A DNA stretch of 48,133 nucleotides from assembly GCA_021323775.1 (NCBI GenBank), contig JAJPKK010000256.1:1-48133 (forward strand), given 5' to 3'. The position numbers were made by a program, and so were the translations under genes. A model generated the notes under the pieces. It had not been told where the DNA came from and did no database searches. It was given only the letters and a program-made list of their open reading frames with translations. Of this stretch, positions 1 through 7,727 are shown in pieces. The first letter of the stretch is position 1. The number at the start of each line of letters is the position of its first letter. This DNA is from Hyphomicrobiales bacterium. GTDB lineage: Bacteria > Pseudomonadota > Alphaproteobacteria > Rhizobiales > Xanthobacteraceae.

Positions 1-61
1 CGCCCGCGACAAAGAGCATCCAAGCGATCAAGGCCGCGAGTGATCGCGGGTTGGCCGCTTT

Positions 62-262
62 TCACGTCCTGCCCCACTCGAAATTCAAAAGAGTGATATT
101 TATCTCGTCACCGAGGCTTTTCGAATCAGCAAAGCGAGCTACGGCCTCATCGATAGAAACGGGGCCAGGCTCAGGATTACGGGCGGCGCATTTGGGCAAG
201 CGGGCTCGCGTTCGTCGGGCACGCTGAGTGTCATAGACGACTTGTATTTTGGCGTGCGTCAT
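62..262 (-). CDS. Possible small hypothetical protein (66 aa)
   Basis: This open frame begins at an ATG and ends at a TGA, reading MTHAKIQVVYDTQRARR at the start and NITLLNFEWGRT at the end. I see no signal peptide, membrane segment or known motif. There is no strong ribosome binding site upstream. It lies downstream of the acyltransferase on the same strand, about 130 bases away. It may be a real small gene or chance coding. Confidence 0.25.
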   Translation of the reverse strand: MTHAKIQVVYDTQRARRTRARLPKCAARNPEPGPVSIDEAVARFADSKSLGDEINITLLNFEWGRT

Positions 263-354
263 GTGAAGCAACTCGCGCCGGATCTTTTTGGGCCGAGGCT
301 TGGATCCCGAATTGTTCCTGAGGCTGACAGCCTGCTGCGGCTGATGGAGTCCAG

Positions 355-386
355 GTAGGGCGGTTGAGCGATAGCGAAACCCATCC
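355..386. repeat. Dispersed repeat, half copy (GTAGGRYGGGTTGAGCGATAGCG type)
   Basis: The sequence GTAGGGCGGTTGAGCGATAG followed by CGAAACCCATCC matches the left arm of the longer palindromic elements at 20512-20600 and 21496-21592. Only one arm is present here. It sits beside the 3' end of the leftward acyltransferase gene. Confidence 0.7.
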
Positions 387-393
387 TTCGGGC

Positions 394-1332
394 TCATGCC
401 TCTGCGTTCGCAGCCGGCTCCAGCGGCGGGTCCCACGGATACCGCCGTCGCTCATGGGGAGGCCGTTGCCGTAGCTGATCCAGCGGGAGATGCCGCGAAC
501 CCGGTGCCAGCTGATGGACCCGCGCATAGAGCTCCGCGGTCAGGGCCTGCCGATCGGCCCTCGATGCAAGTTCAGCGAACGGCACCATGGCGCCTACGTG
601 GACCCGGACGGTCGCGCCGACAAAGTTTCGCAATTCGGAGACCAGGAGCGCCAGCCGCATTGTCACGCTGTAGCGGCTCACGAAATGAAATAGCAGGCTG
701 TTCTGCCCCTCGAAATAGACCGGGAGCACCGCGGCTTGCGCCTGCTGGATCAGCCGGGCGGTGAACGTCTTCCACGGCAGTTCCTCCGCCTTGCCGGCAG
801 GATCGTCTGCGGTCGCAACCCCGCCCGCCGGGAACACGACGATCGTTACGCCCTCCCGCAACAGGCGTCGCGCCGCGTTGCGGGATTCGACGTTTGTCTT
901 GATTGCGTCCCGGCTCCCGGAGAAATCGATCGGCAGCGCGAGATGGCGGATCTCCGGCACCTTCAGCAGGTCGCTGTGGGCGAGGATGCGACAGGGACGG
1001 CCGAGTTGTTCGGCGAGCGCCAGTATCGCAATGCCGTCGCCGATGCCGAACGGATGATTGGCCACAATCACCAGGGGCATTTCGCGCGGCACGGCGACCG
1101 GCCAACGGCCGGCATCGGGGGCGCCGCTGTTGATCTCGAGCGTCGTCCCGATCATACCAAGCAGCTCATTCATCATGAGCGGGCTTTTGCCGGCGACCTC
1201 CGTGCGCCAGGCACGGTAGATCGGCAACAATCGGCGCCTCCCCGAGAGATCTTCAACTGCGTGCATCGCCCAGCGCTTCCACCATGGGTCGTGCGGCGAT
1301 ACGTAGGTGAGGATCTGAGACTCGGCGGACAT
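394..1332 (-). CDS. Hemolysin-like 1-acylglycerol acyltransferase (LPLAT superfamily)
   Basis: This 312-residue protein belongs to the lysophospholipid acyltransferase superfamily, whose members move an acyl chain from acyl-CoA or acyl-ACP to a lysolipid at the inner membrane. The key motif is NHPFGIGDG near residue 92, the form of the HX(4-5)D catalytic motif seen in hemolysin-like members and lyso-ornithine-lipid acyltransferases. A second typical block, VVFPAGGVAT, follows near residue 165 and should help bind the glycerol phosphate. There is no clear signal peptide. The Pro- and Arg-rich C-terminus (residues 280-312) is probably disordered. It is a single leftward gene with no operon partner in view. 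The lysolipid substrate cannot be told from sequence. Confidence 0.8.
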   Translation of the reverse strand: MSAESQILTYVSPHDPWWKRWAMHAVEDLSGRRRLLPIYRAWRTEVAGKSPLMMNELLGMIGTTLEINSGAPDAGRWPVAVPREMPLVIVANHPFGIGDGIAILALAEQLGRPCRILAHSDLLKVPEIRHLALPIDFSGSRDAIKTNVESRNAARRLLREGVTIVVFPAGGVATADDPAGKAEELPWKTFTARLIQQAQAAVLPVYFEGQNSLLFHFVSRYSVTMRLALLVSELRNFVGATVRVHVGAMVPFAELASRADRQALTAELYARVHQLAPGSRHLPLDQLRQRPPHERRRYPWDPPLEPAANAEA

Positions 1333-1757
1333 GCTGGGTTGGGGCCGCAGTAAGGGTCGCTGCTTCTACCATGCGGGTTTCACGGCCAAAAGCTTGACGG
1401 CGTAGGGCGCGTGGGGCGGATAAGCGCAGCGTATGCTTTTGCGCGAAATAGCGCTTCAATTATTGGGCGGAGGCGGAGCGAACTTCCCTCCCTTGCTTGC
1501 AGGGAGGGCGGCTCGTGCCGCCAATCCGTGCCGCAAGGCCCCTCCCTAGCTTAAGTAAGGGGCGGTCGGGCTGCTAGCTTAGCTTGGCCCCAGCCTGCTC
1601 AAGGCGCGGCTGGCAAATCGACCGGCTCGTGGATCGAGCCGACCAGCGGCGTGGCCAGGCGCCGGGGCCGCTTTGTCGCGCAATATGATGGGCACGGCCG
1701 GGTGTGGACGGAGTGTGATCGCCGCCCGGCGGGCGATGCGCGCGTGCGGCACCAGTT
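1333..1757. other. Intergenic region with GC-rich palindromic repeat
   Basis: No convincing gene is present. Around 1487-1570 there is a repeat of the CTTCCCTCCC...GGGAGGGCGG type, followed by a second arm, CCCCTCCCTAGCTTAAGTAAGGGGC. Similar C-rich/G-rich elements occur at about 13.5, 26.6, 34.7 and 43.6 kb and inside two coding genes. The stretch 1570-1757 may hold degraded downstream sequence of the truncated regulator on the same strand. Confidence 0.5.
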
Positions 1758-2270
1758 CTATGCGATGGCGAGAGCAATCTTGACCATCTGGTGGCCCAGG
1801 AGCGCGCCCGGGCGCATACGTGCGCCGGCGCCAAACAGGGGATATTCAAAGGGCGCGCGGTCGAGGCCGCACCATCTCTCCGCGGCGTCCCTTGCCAGGT
1901 TTGTGGCCCCGCAAGGCAGGATTTGCTGCGGCTGAAGCATCTCGCTGTAAAACTCCGTCTTGACCAGATCTCGCGGAGGTACAGCGTCCACCGCGAAGAT
2001 TGCACCGGCAGGCGTGTGCTCTGCCACCTGCGACCACAGCGAATCCCTCGCGTGACGGGTGAGAAAGAGTTGCGTCAGCCCGGGATCGAGACGGCCGAGC
2101 GCGTACCGACTCTGCTTGCGATCCACAAGATCCATGGAGACCAGCATCGCGCCCACCGAGCGCGTGGCGTCGCTCAATTGCACAAGCGCCTGCTGCCATA
2201 ACGTGGGATCGGCCATGCCGTCGTAGATCGCACCAATCAGCTCGTGAACGCGCTTCTCGCCGAGGTTCAT
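1758..2270 (-). pseudogene. Truncated LuxR-like regulator, sensory half only
   Basis: The start MNLGEKRVHELIGAIYDGM and the following 'DPTLWQQALVQLSDAT' match the N-terminus of a large family of LuxR-type regulators in Bradyrhizobium relatives, in which a variable sensory half of about 200 residues precedes a C-terminal LuxR helix-turn-helix. Here the frame stops after 170 residues, and no helix-turn-helix is found downstream in any frame. A short open frame goes on just past the stop but does not look like the family. I chose the ATG at 2268-2270 because the longer frame upstream overlaps the AraC remnant on the other strand. It is most likely a dead gene; a stand-alone sensory protein is less likely. 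Confidence 0.6.
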
Positions 2271-2282
2271 TTGCGCTCGCCC

Positions 2283-2472
2283 TCGCCGATGCAATATCTG
2301 CGGAACTTGGAACTTGCGGTTTGAAAGGGCCCGGCAGGAGCTACTTAATGCAGAAGCAGGGAGCGTCACTGAAATCGCAACTCGTTGGGGCTTCGGTCAT
2401 CTAGGCCGCTTCGCTGTCGAATACCGCAGGCGCTTTGGCGAGAGCCCTTCGGAAACACTCAGGAGGCGCTAG
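2283..2472 (+). pseudogene. AraC-family regulator, frameshifted C-terminal fragment
   Basis: Two frames together spell the DNA-binding tail of an AraC-type activator. From 2283 one frame reads SPMQYLRNLELA and then stops. From about 2321 another frame reads ERARQELLNAEAG, then VTEIATRWGFGHLGRF and YRRRFGESPSETLRR before a TAG at 2470-2472. This is the second helix-turn-helix and closing signature of the family. The remaining two-thirds of the protein is missing: the sequence before 2283 belongs to the leftward LuxR-like remnant. The single frameshift and the missing N-terminus make it a clear relic. Confidence 0.8.
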
Positions 2473-2587
2473 CGGGTGCGTTCCCGTCCGCCTTTTGCGG
2501 GGCATTATCCGGCTGTCATTGGCGACTATTCGCGTCCGTGTTAAGACGGCGGCAGCGCGGCCCACCGCGCTTTTTGAACAGGATCGA

Positions 2588-3349
2588 ATGATGAAGCTTG
2601 CCAACCAGGTCGCGATCGTCACCGGCGCCGGCCGCAATATCGGCGAGGCGATCGCAAAGACATTGGCTGCTGAAGGCGCCAAGGTGGCGGTGCTCGACCT
2701 CGACAAGGGCCGCGGCGATAAGGTTGCGGCGGAGATCACGAAAGCCGGCGGCGAGGCGTCGGCGTTCGTTGCCGATGTGGCGTCGGAGGCCGATATCGCC
2801 CGTGTCGTCGCCGCCGTCGTCGACCGCTGGGGGCGCATCGACATCCTGATCAACAATGCCGCCATCTCGGACAACAAGAGCCTTCTCGACATCACCAGGG
2901 AGCAGTGGGATGCGGTGATTGCGGTGACGCTCACCGGGCCGTTCCTGATGAGCCAGCAGGTGGCGCGCCGGATGGTCGCCCAGGGCTCGGGTGGCAAGAT
3001 CGTCAATATCGGCTCCACGTCAGGATTTTTCGGCCGCTCGCGCGCGGTGGCCTATGCTGCCGCTAAGGGCGGGGTCGCAAACCTCACCCGCGCGATGGCG
3101 GTGCAGCTCGCGCCCTACAAGATAAGGGTCAACGGCGTAGTGCCGAACAAGATCGGCTCGCCGGTGGGCAAGGATGAGTTCGATCCGACGCGTCCGGTCG
3201 TTAACCTGGTTGGGCGGCCCGGCGTGCCGCTCGACATGGCCCGCGCGGTGCTGTTCCTGGTCTCGGAGGACTCGGAATTCATCGACGGCAATATGCTCTT
3301 TGTCGACGGCGGTGTGAGCGCCATGATGGTCGGGGAGAAGGCCCGGTAA
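2588..3349 (+). CDS. Short-chain dehydrogenase/reductase (SDR family)
   Basis: This 253-residue protein is a classical SDR oxidoreductase that binds NAD(P)H in a Rossmann fold. The cofactor motif TGAGRNIG is at residues 13-20, the structural motif NNAAIS is near residue 93, and the catalytic set is the Ser of GSTSG with YAAAK (Tyr and Lys), at about 142-162. The Asp after the second strand (VLDLD) suggests NAD rather than NADP. Two ATG codons lie side by side at 2588 and 2591; I chose the first. The stop codon overlaps the start of the next gene by one base (TAATG), so the two are probably translated together. The substrate is unknown; a hydroxy acid or alcohol linked to the hydantoinase-like neighbour is plausible but inferred. 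Confidence 0.88.
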   Translation: MMKLANQVAIVTGAGRNIGEAIAKTLAAEGAKVAVLDLDKGRGDKVAAEITKAGGEASAFVADVASEADIARVVAAVVDRWGRIDILINNAAISDNKSLLDITREQWDAVIAVTLTGPFLMSQQVARRMVAQGSGGKIVNIGSTSGFFGRSRAVAYAAAKGGVANLTRAMAVQLAPYKIRVNGVVPNKIGSPVGKDEFDPTRPVVNLVGRPGVPLDMARAVLFLVSEDSEFIDGNMLFVDGGVSAMMVGEKAR

Positions 3350-5511
3350 TGCCGCGCTACCGGATCGGCGTCGATGTGGGCGGCACCCATACTGACCTCG
3401 TCCTGCATGACGTGACCACCGGCGCGCTGCGGGTGGAGAAAGTGGCGAGCACGCCGGGCAACCCGGCCGCGGGCGTGCTCAATGGTATTGCCAATCTCAT
3501 CAAGGCGGGCGTCGATCCGGCGGAAATCGATTTCTTCGCCCACGGCACCACCATCACCACCAATGCGCTGTTGGAGATGCGCGGGGCCAAGGTGGGGCTC
3601 TTGATCACCAAGGGCTACCGCGCCGTCCAGGAAATCCAGAATCAAGCCCGCGACGGCAATTTGTTCGATTACTTCTACCAGAAGCCTGCGCCGATCGCGC
3701 CGCAGAGCCTCACGCGCGAGATCGCCGAGCGCACGGACTATCTGGGCAACGTGCTGATTCCGCTCGATTGCGACGAGGTGCGGCGCGCCGCCCGGCAACT
3801 CAAGGCCGCGCGCGTGCAGGCCATCGCGGCGTGTTACCTGTTCTCCTTCATGAACCCGGCGCACGAGCAGGAGACCCGCGCGATCGTCATGTCCGAGTTT
3901 CCCGGCGTCCACGTGTCGTTGTCCAGCGATGTGCTGCCGCGGGTGCGCGAATGGCCGCGGCTCTCGACCACGCTGGTGAACGCCTATCTGGAGCCGGTGC
4001 TGGTGCGCTACCTCGACGATCTCAACCGTGGCCTCGACGCAATCGGCATTCGCACCCGCCAGCGTTTTCTGATGCAGTCGAACGGCGGCGTAATGCCGTT
4101 CGCAGCCGCGATTGCCGGGGGCAAAACGGTGCACACGCTGCTCTCCGGGCCGGCGGCCGGCGCGCAGGCTGCGGCGCGTCTGGCGCGCGCCCTCTCTTCC
4201 TCCTTCTCCCTCCCCCCTTGTGGGGGAGGGGCGGGGTGGGGAGGCGTGCCGCGGGGCGGCCTCGTCACCCTCGACATGGGAGGCACCAGCGCGGACATTG
4301 CATTCATCGAGGGAGGCGCGCCGCTCGAGGTCACCGAAGCCGTGATCGCTCGCCGCCAGGTTGACGTGCCGGCGCTCGATCTCGCCACGATCTCGGCCGG
4401 CGGCGGCTCCATCGCGGCGGTCGATAGCAGCGGATTCCTCACCGTCGGGCCGACAAGCGCCGGCGCCGATCCGGGGCCCGCCTGCTATGGCCGCGGCGGC
4501 ACCCAGCCGACCGTGACCGACGCTGATCTCATCTGCGGCTTTCTCAATCCGGATTATTTCCTAGGCGGCGTGCAAAAGCTCGACATCGGCGCGGCGCACA
4601 AAGCCTTGCAGAAACACGTTGCGGCTCCGCTGCGCATGGGCGTGCGCGAAGCCGCGGCAGGCGTCCGCCGTATCGTCGATATCCGGATGGCGGATGAAGT
4701 GCGCGTGTTGGCGGCGAAGCGCGGCGTCGATCTCACCGCATTCACGCTGCTTCCGTTCGGCGGCGCCGGCGCAGTCCATGCCGCTGCCGTCGCCGGGGAA
4801 CTCGGCATGACGCACATCCTGGTGCCGCCGCGGCCCGGCGCATTCTCGGCGCTGGGGCTCATCTCAACCGACGTGGTACACGACTACATGCGCTCGGAGC
4901 TGAAGCCGCTACTGCAGGTCGACGCGGATCATGTTGAGCGGATGTTCGCAGCTCTTGAGGCGAAAGCGCGCGCCGACATCGAGACCGAGGGGTTGGATGC
5001 GGCGTGCGCCCATTATTCGCGCGAACTGGATCTGCGGTATGCGGGCCAGGGTTACGAGCTGCGCACGCCGCTCGACGGTCTGTTTGACGGGCGCGTGTGC
5101 GCCGCCACGCTCGCTGCCGCGCGGGCGCGGTTTGACGAGCGCCACGCCCAGATTCACGGTCATAACGCGAAGGACCGGCCGGTGGAGATCGTGAGCTATC
5201 GACTGCGCCTGCGCGTCGAAGTGCCGAAATTCGAACAGCGCGAGGAGGCATCGTCGTCGCCCGCGCCTGCCGGGGACGCCCGCAAGGGCGAGCGCGAAGT
5301 CTGGTTCGACGGCACGCACGCAGTCATGACGGCGATCTACGAGCGCGACCGGCTTGATCCGGGCGCCATGTTGATGGGCCCCGCTATCGTGGAGCAGTTC
5401 GACGCCACCACCGCGATCCCGCCGGGCTGGAGCGCAACCATCGACGGCTTTCGCAATCTCATCCTGTCGAGTGCTGGCGAAAAATGCAGAGACAGGCGAA
5501 CTGAGCCATGA
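3349..5511 (+). CDS. hyuA: Hydantoinase/oxoprolinase A-type ATPase with in-frame repeat insertion
   Basis: This 720-residue protein has the HyuA layout: an N-terminal domain starting with the phosphate-binding motif GVDVGGTHTDLVL, a central domain with LLSGPAAGAQAAARL and LDMGGTSADIAF, the GGAGAVHAAAVA block, and a C-terminal domain. Family members use ATP to open five-membered cyclic amides (hydantoins, 5-oxoproline) or to carboxylate ketones such as acetone. Most work with a HyuB subunit, and no hyuB lies nearby. About 24 residues (SSSFSLPPCGGGAGWGG and neighbours, near 280-303) sit between two conserved strands. They are encoded by a palindromic GC-rich repeat at about 4195-4245 that also occurs between genes. 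The frame is kept. The real substrate is unknown. Confidence 0.85.
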   Translation: MPRYRIGVDVGGTHTDLVLHDVTTGALRVEKVASTPGNPAAGVLNGIANLIKAGVDPAEIDFFAHGTTITTNALLEMRGAKVGLLITKGYRAVQEIQNQARDGNLFDYFYQKPAPIAPQSLTREIAERTDYLGNVLIPLDCDEVRRAARQLKAARVQAIAACYLFSFMNPAHEQETRAIVMSEFPGVHVSLSSDVLPRVREWPRLSTTLVNAYLEPVLVRYLDDLNRGLDAIGIRTRQRFLMQSNGGVMPFAAAIAGGKTVHTLLSGPAAGAQAAARLARALSSSFSLPPCGGGAGWGGVPRGGLVTLDMGGTSADIAFIEGGAPLEVTEAVIARRQVDVPALDLATISAGGGSIAAVDSSGFLTVGPTSAGADPGPACYGRGGTQPTVTDADLICGFLNPDYFLGGVQKLDIGAAHKALQKHVAAPLRMGVREAAAGVRRIVDIRMADEVRVLAAKRGVDLTAFTLLPFGGAGAVHAAAVAGELGMTHILVPPRPGAFSALGLISTDVVHDYMRSELKPLLQVDADHVERMFAALEAKARADIETEGLDAACAHYSRELDLRYAGQGYELRTPLDGLFDGRVCAATLAAARARFDERHAQIHGHNAKDRPVEIVSYRLRLRVEVPKFEQREEASSSPAPAGDARKGEREVWFDGTHAVMTAIYERDRLDPGAMLMGPAIVEQFDATTAIPPGWSATIDGFRNLILSSAGEKCRDRRTEP
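4193..4245. repeat. GC-rich palindromic repeat inside hyuA
   Basis: The sequence CCTCCCCCCTTGTGGGGGAG is an inverted repeat around TTGT, flanked by C-rich and G-rich runs. It closely resembles the intergenic element at 34710-34760 (CTCCCCTCCCCCTTGTGGGG). It lies in frame in the hydantoinase gene and adds a Ser/Pro/Gly-rich loop where the family normally has a short connection. Confidence 0.75.
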
Positions 5512-5662
5512 ACCATGCGCGCCATCATCGTTTGCTGGCGCGCGCTGCCCCATCGGTTGTCTAACGATCTGGCTCGGTCTGGACAACCAGAGCGCTGAGG
5601 CGCAGCATATGGCATTCGGATGCGAGGGGCGCATATGGCGCTCCTCCGTCAGGGAGGACCTC

Positions 5663-6982
5663 ATGAGTACAACCTATCGCCGAGGGCGTACCCCCTCGCT
5701 CGATCTGGTGGCCGGTAACGGCCTGATTGACCGCCGCGCCTTGCTTGGCAAGGGCATCGCGGTCGCCGGCGCCATGGGAGCGGCCGGAACCGTTACGGGC
5801 GCCGCGGCCGAACCGCTCAAGGACGAGCAATGGAGCCTGGAATTCGGCTCGATCATGCCGCCGGTGCAGACGGCCTCGAAGTATGAAAAGGACGTCGTGC
5901 GCTCGCTCAGCAACCCGCAAGGCGAATTCCGCAACTCGCACGCGCGCACGCCTCATCATCTGCTCAACGGCACGGTCACGCCCAACGGCCTGCACTTTTC
6001 CATCAATCATTGCGGCGTGCCCGATATCGACCCGGCCAAACACAAGCTCGTCATTCATGGCATGGTGCGCCAGCCGCTCGAATTCACGCTGGAGCAGCTT
6101 TCGCGCTACCCGCTCGTCACCCGCATGGCATTCGTGGAATGCGCCGGCAACTCGGCCCCGATGTTTTCGAACCAGCCACTGCAGGTCACAGCCCAGGCTT
6201 TGCATGGTTTGGTCTCAAATGCCGAATGGACAGGCGTCAGGCTGTCGACGCTGCTCGACGAAGCCGGCATCGATCCGCGGGCGAAGTGGCTCATCGCCGA
6301 GGGCGCTGACGCCCAGTTCCTCGACCGCAGCATTCCGGTCAAGAAGGCCTACGACGATGCGCTCGTCGCGATCTACCAGAACGGCGAACATCTGATGCCC
6401 GGCAACGGCTATCCGATGCGCCTTCTCGTGCCCGGCTATCAGGGCAACATGAACGTCAAGTTCCTGCGCCGCCTCAAGGCGATCGATCAGCCGGCCTATA
6501 CTTATTTCGAGACCAAGAACTACTCGCAGATTCTCCCGGGCGGCAAAACGTGGCGGTTCCACTTCCTGATGGAGGTGAAGAGCTTCATCACTCACCCGTC
6601 GTTCGGCCATCACCTCAAGGAGCCGGGCTACTACACCATTTCGGGCGTCGCCTATTCCGGCGCCGGGCGGATCGCCAAGGTCCTGGTGTCGGCGGATGGC
6701 GGCAAGAGCTGGGGCGAAGCCGCGCTGCAGGCGCCCGTCCTCGACAAGGCGTTCACCCGCTTCCAGATGCCGTGGCGCTGGGATGGCCAGCCTGCGATCC
6801 TGCAAAGCCGCGCCTGGGACGAGGCCGGGAACGTGCAGCCGCTGCGCGCCGAGTTTGTGGCGGCGCGGGGCGAGACCAAGCAGCCCCTTGCGAGCCCCCT
6901 GCTTTTCCCGAACCAGCACTACAACAGCATCACCAGTTGGGCCGTCGACAGCAAAGGGGAGATCAAGCATGTCTATGCGTAA
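5663..6982 (+). CDS. soxC: Sulfite dehydrogenase molybdenum subunit SoxC
   Basis: This 439-residue protein belongs to the sulfite oxidase family and matches SoxC, the molybdenum cofactor subunit of the SoxCD complex, which oxidises the bound sulfane sulfur during periplasmic thiosulfate oxidation. A twin-arginine signal (DRRALLGKGIAVAGAMG, residues 23-39) fits export of a folded cofactor enzyme. The molybdenum ligand is expected to be Cys160 in FVECAGNS. The C-terminal half has the dimerisation domain (SGVAYSGAGRIAKVLVSADG). The ATG at 5663 is preceded by AGGGAGGA; longer frames extend into the hydantoinase gene and lack the signal peptide. The next gene starts within its last codons. No soxXYZAB genes are in the window, so the enzyme may act as a sulfite or other S-oxide dehydrogenase. 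Confidence 0.88.
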   Translation: MSTTYRRGRTPSLDLVAGNGLIDRRALLGKGIAVAGAMGAAGTVTGAAAEPLKDEQWSLEFGSIMPPVQTASKYEKDVVRSLSNPQGEFRNSHARTPHHLLNGTVTPNGLHFSINHCGVPDIDPAKHKLVIHGMVRQPLEFTLEQLSRYPLVTRMAFVECAGNSAPMFSNQPLQVTAQALHGLVSNAEWTGVRLSTLLDEAGIDPRAKWLIAEGADAQFLDRSIPVKKAYDDALVAIYQNGEHLMPGNGYPMRLLVPGYQGNMNVKFLRRLKAIDQPAYTYFETKNYSQILPGGKTWRFHFLMEVKSFITHPSFGHHLKEPGYYTISGVAYSGAGRIAKVLVSADGGKSWGEAALQAPVLDKAFTRFQMPWRWDGQPAILQSRAWDEAGNVQPLRAEFVAARGETKQPLASPLLFPNQHYNSITSWAVDSKGEIKHVYA

Positions 6983-7523
6983 GCCATTGTTGGCCTTCGC
7001 TGTGGCCCTGGCATTGCTGACCGGCGCCAGCTTCGCGCAAAGCCCCGGCAGCCAATCGCCGAATCTCGGCAAGCCTGTCTCCGAGGCGGACATCAAGGCG
7101 TGGGACATCTCCGTATTGCCGGACGGAACCAATCTGCCGCCGGGCAGCGGCACGCCGGCGCAAGGCGCAAGAATCTACGCGGAGAAGTGCGTGGCCTGCC
7201 ATGCCGAAGGCGGCAAGGGCGGCGGCGCACCCGGCGCCGGGCCGCTGGTCGGCGGCGCGCCGCTCACCAACGGCATCGAGACAGCGAAGACAATCGCCAA
7301 CTATTACGCTTATGCGACAACGGTGTTCGACTACATACGGCGCGCAATGCCCTACAACGCGCCGCGTTCCCTCTCGGATAACGAGGTCTATGCGCTCACC
7401 GCCTACATCCTCGCCCTCAACAAGCTGATCGGCGAGAACGACGTGATGGACGCAAAGACTTTGCCGCAGGTGAAAATGCCGAACCGGGACAATTTCATCT
7501 TGCCGTATCCGGATCGGATTTAG
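6969..7523 (+). CDS. soxD: Cytochrome c subunit SoxD (monoheme)
   Basis: This 184-residue secreted cytochrome c is the likely electron acceptor of SoxC. A signal peptide (MSMRKPLLAFAVALALLTGA, cleaved near FAQ) is followed by one heme-binding site, CVACH, with Cys74, Cys77 and His78. The axial Met is probably in RRAMPYNAP, a region typical of SoxD (FDYIRRAMPYNAPRSL). Its start codon lies 14 bases inside the end of soxC in another frame, so the two are translationally coupled. Some SoxD proteins, such as that of Paracoccus, are longer and carry two hemes; this is the short one-heme type. The motif set and pairing make the call firm. Confidence 0.87.
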   Translation: MSMRKPLLAFAVALALLTGASFAQSPGSQSPNLGKPVSEADIKAWDISVLPDGTNLPPGSGTPAQGARIYAEKCVACHAEGGKGGGAPGAGPLVGGAPLTNGIETAKTIANYYAYATTVFDYIRRAMPYNAPRSLSDNEVYALTAYILALNKLIGENDVMDAKTLPQVKMPNRDNFILPYPDRI

Positions 7524-7548
7524 GCATATTCGTCATGTGGAAACGTCG

Positions 7549-7708
7549 TAGGATGGGCGCGCTTCGACAAGCTCAGAGCGAAGCGTGCCCACCCAGCCTG
7601 CAGCCTGGTAGGCACGGCGCACCGAAGTCGGGCTTACCGCACTTCGGCGCCAAAATGTGTCGAAATCGCCAATGGCCGATTTCGATGAGCGCGCCTTTGC
7701 CATCCTAC
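7549..7708. repeat. Long inverted repeat between soxD and the M13 peptidase
   Basis: The stretch begins GTAGGATGGGCGCGCTTCG and ends GCGCCTTTGCCATCCTAC, so its ends are inverted copies. Inside are two more hairpins: CGCTTCG...CGAAGCG and CCGAAGTCGG...GCACTTCGG. It fills most of the gap between the two genes and could form a large folded structure in the transcript. The outer arms belong to the same broad GTAGGATGGG repeat class seen at 20.5 and 21.5 kb. Confidence 0.65.
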
Positions 7709-7727
7709 AAGTCTGGTGACATAGAAC

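Larger units (their letters stand above)
1..393. other. Left-edge region with no confident gene
   Basis: No recognisable gene was found here. A leftward frame from 262 to 62 could encode a 66-residue protein starting MTHAKIQVVYD, with a weak ribosome binding site and no family I recognise. The segment 60-330 is less GC-rich than its surroundings. A half copy of the dispersed repeat with the core TTGAGCGATAGCGAAACCCATC lies at 355-386, just past the end of the acyltransferase gene. Confidence 0.4.

Noticed and set aside
572-1105. Leftward 177-residue frame and rightward frame 736-1353 over the acyltransferase gene
   Set aside because: Arg-rich composition with no motifs; they are out-of-phase readings of a gene with clear LPLAT motifs.
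3115-4134. Long leftward open frame (339 residues) opposite the SDR and hyuA genes
   Set aside because: It lies wholly opposite two well-supported genes, is His/Arg-rich with no domain, and has no ribosome binding site.
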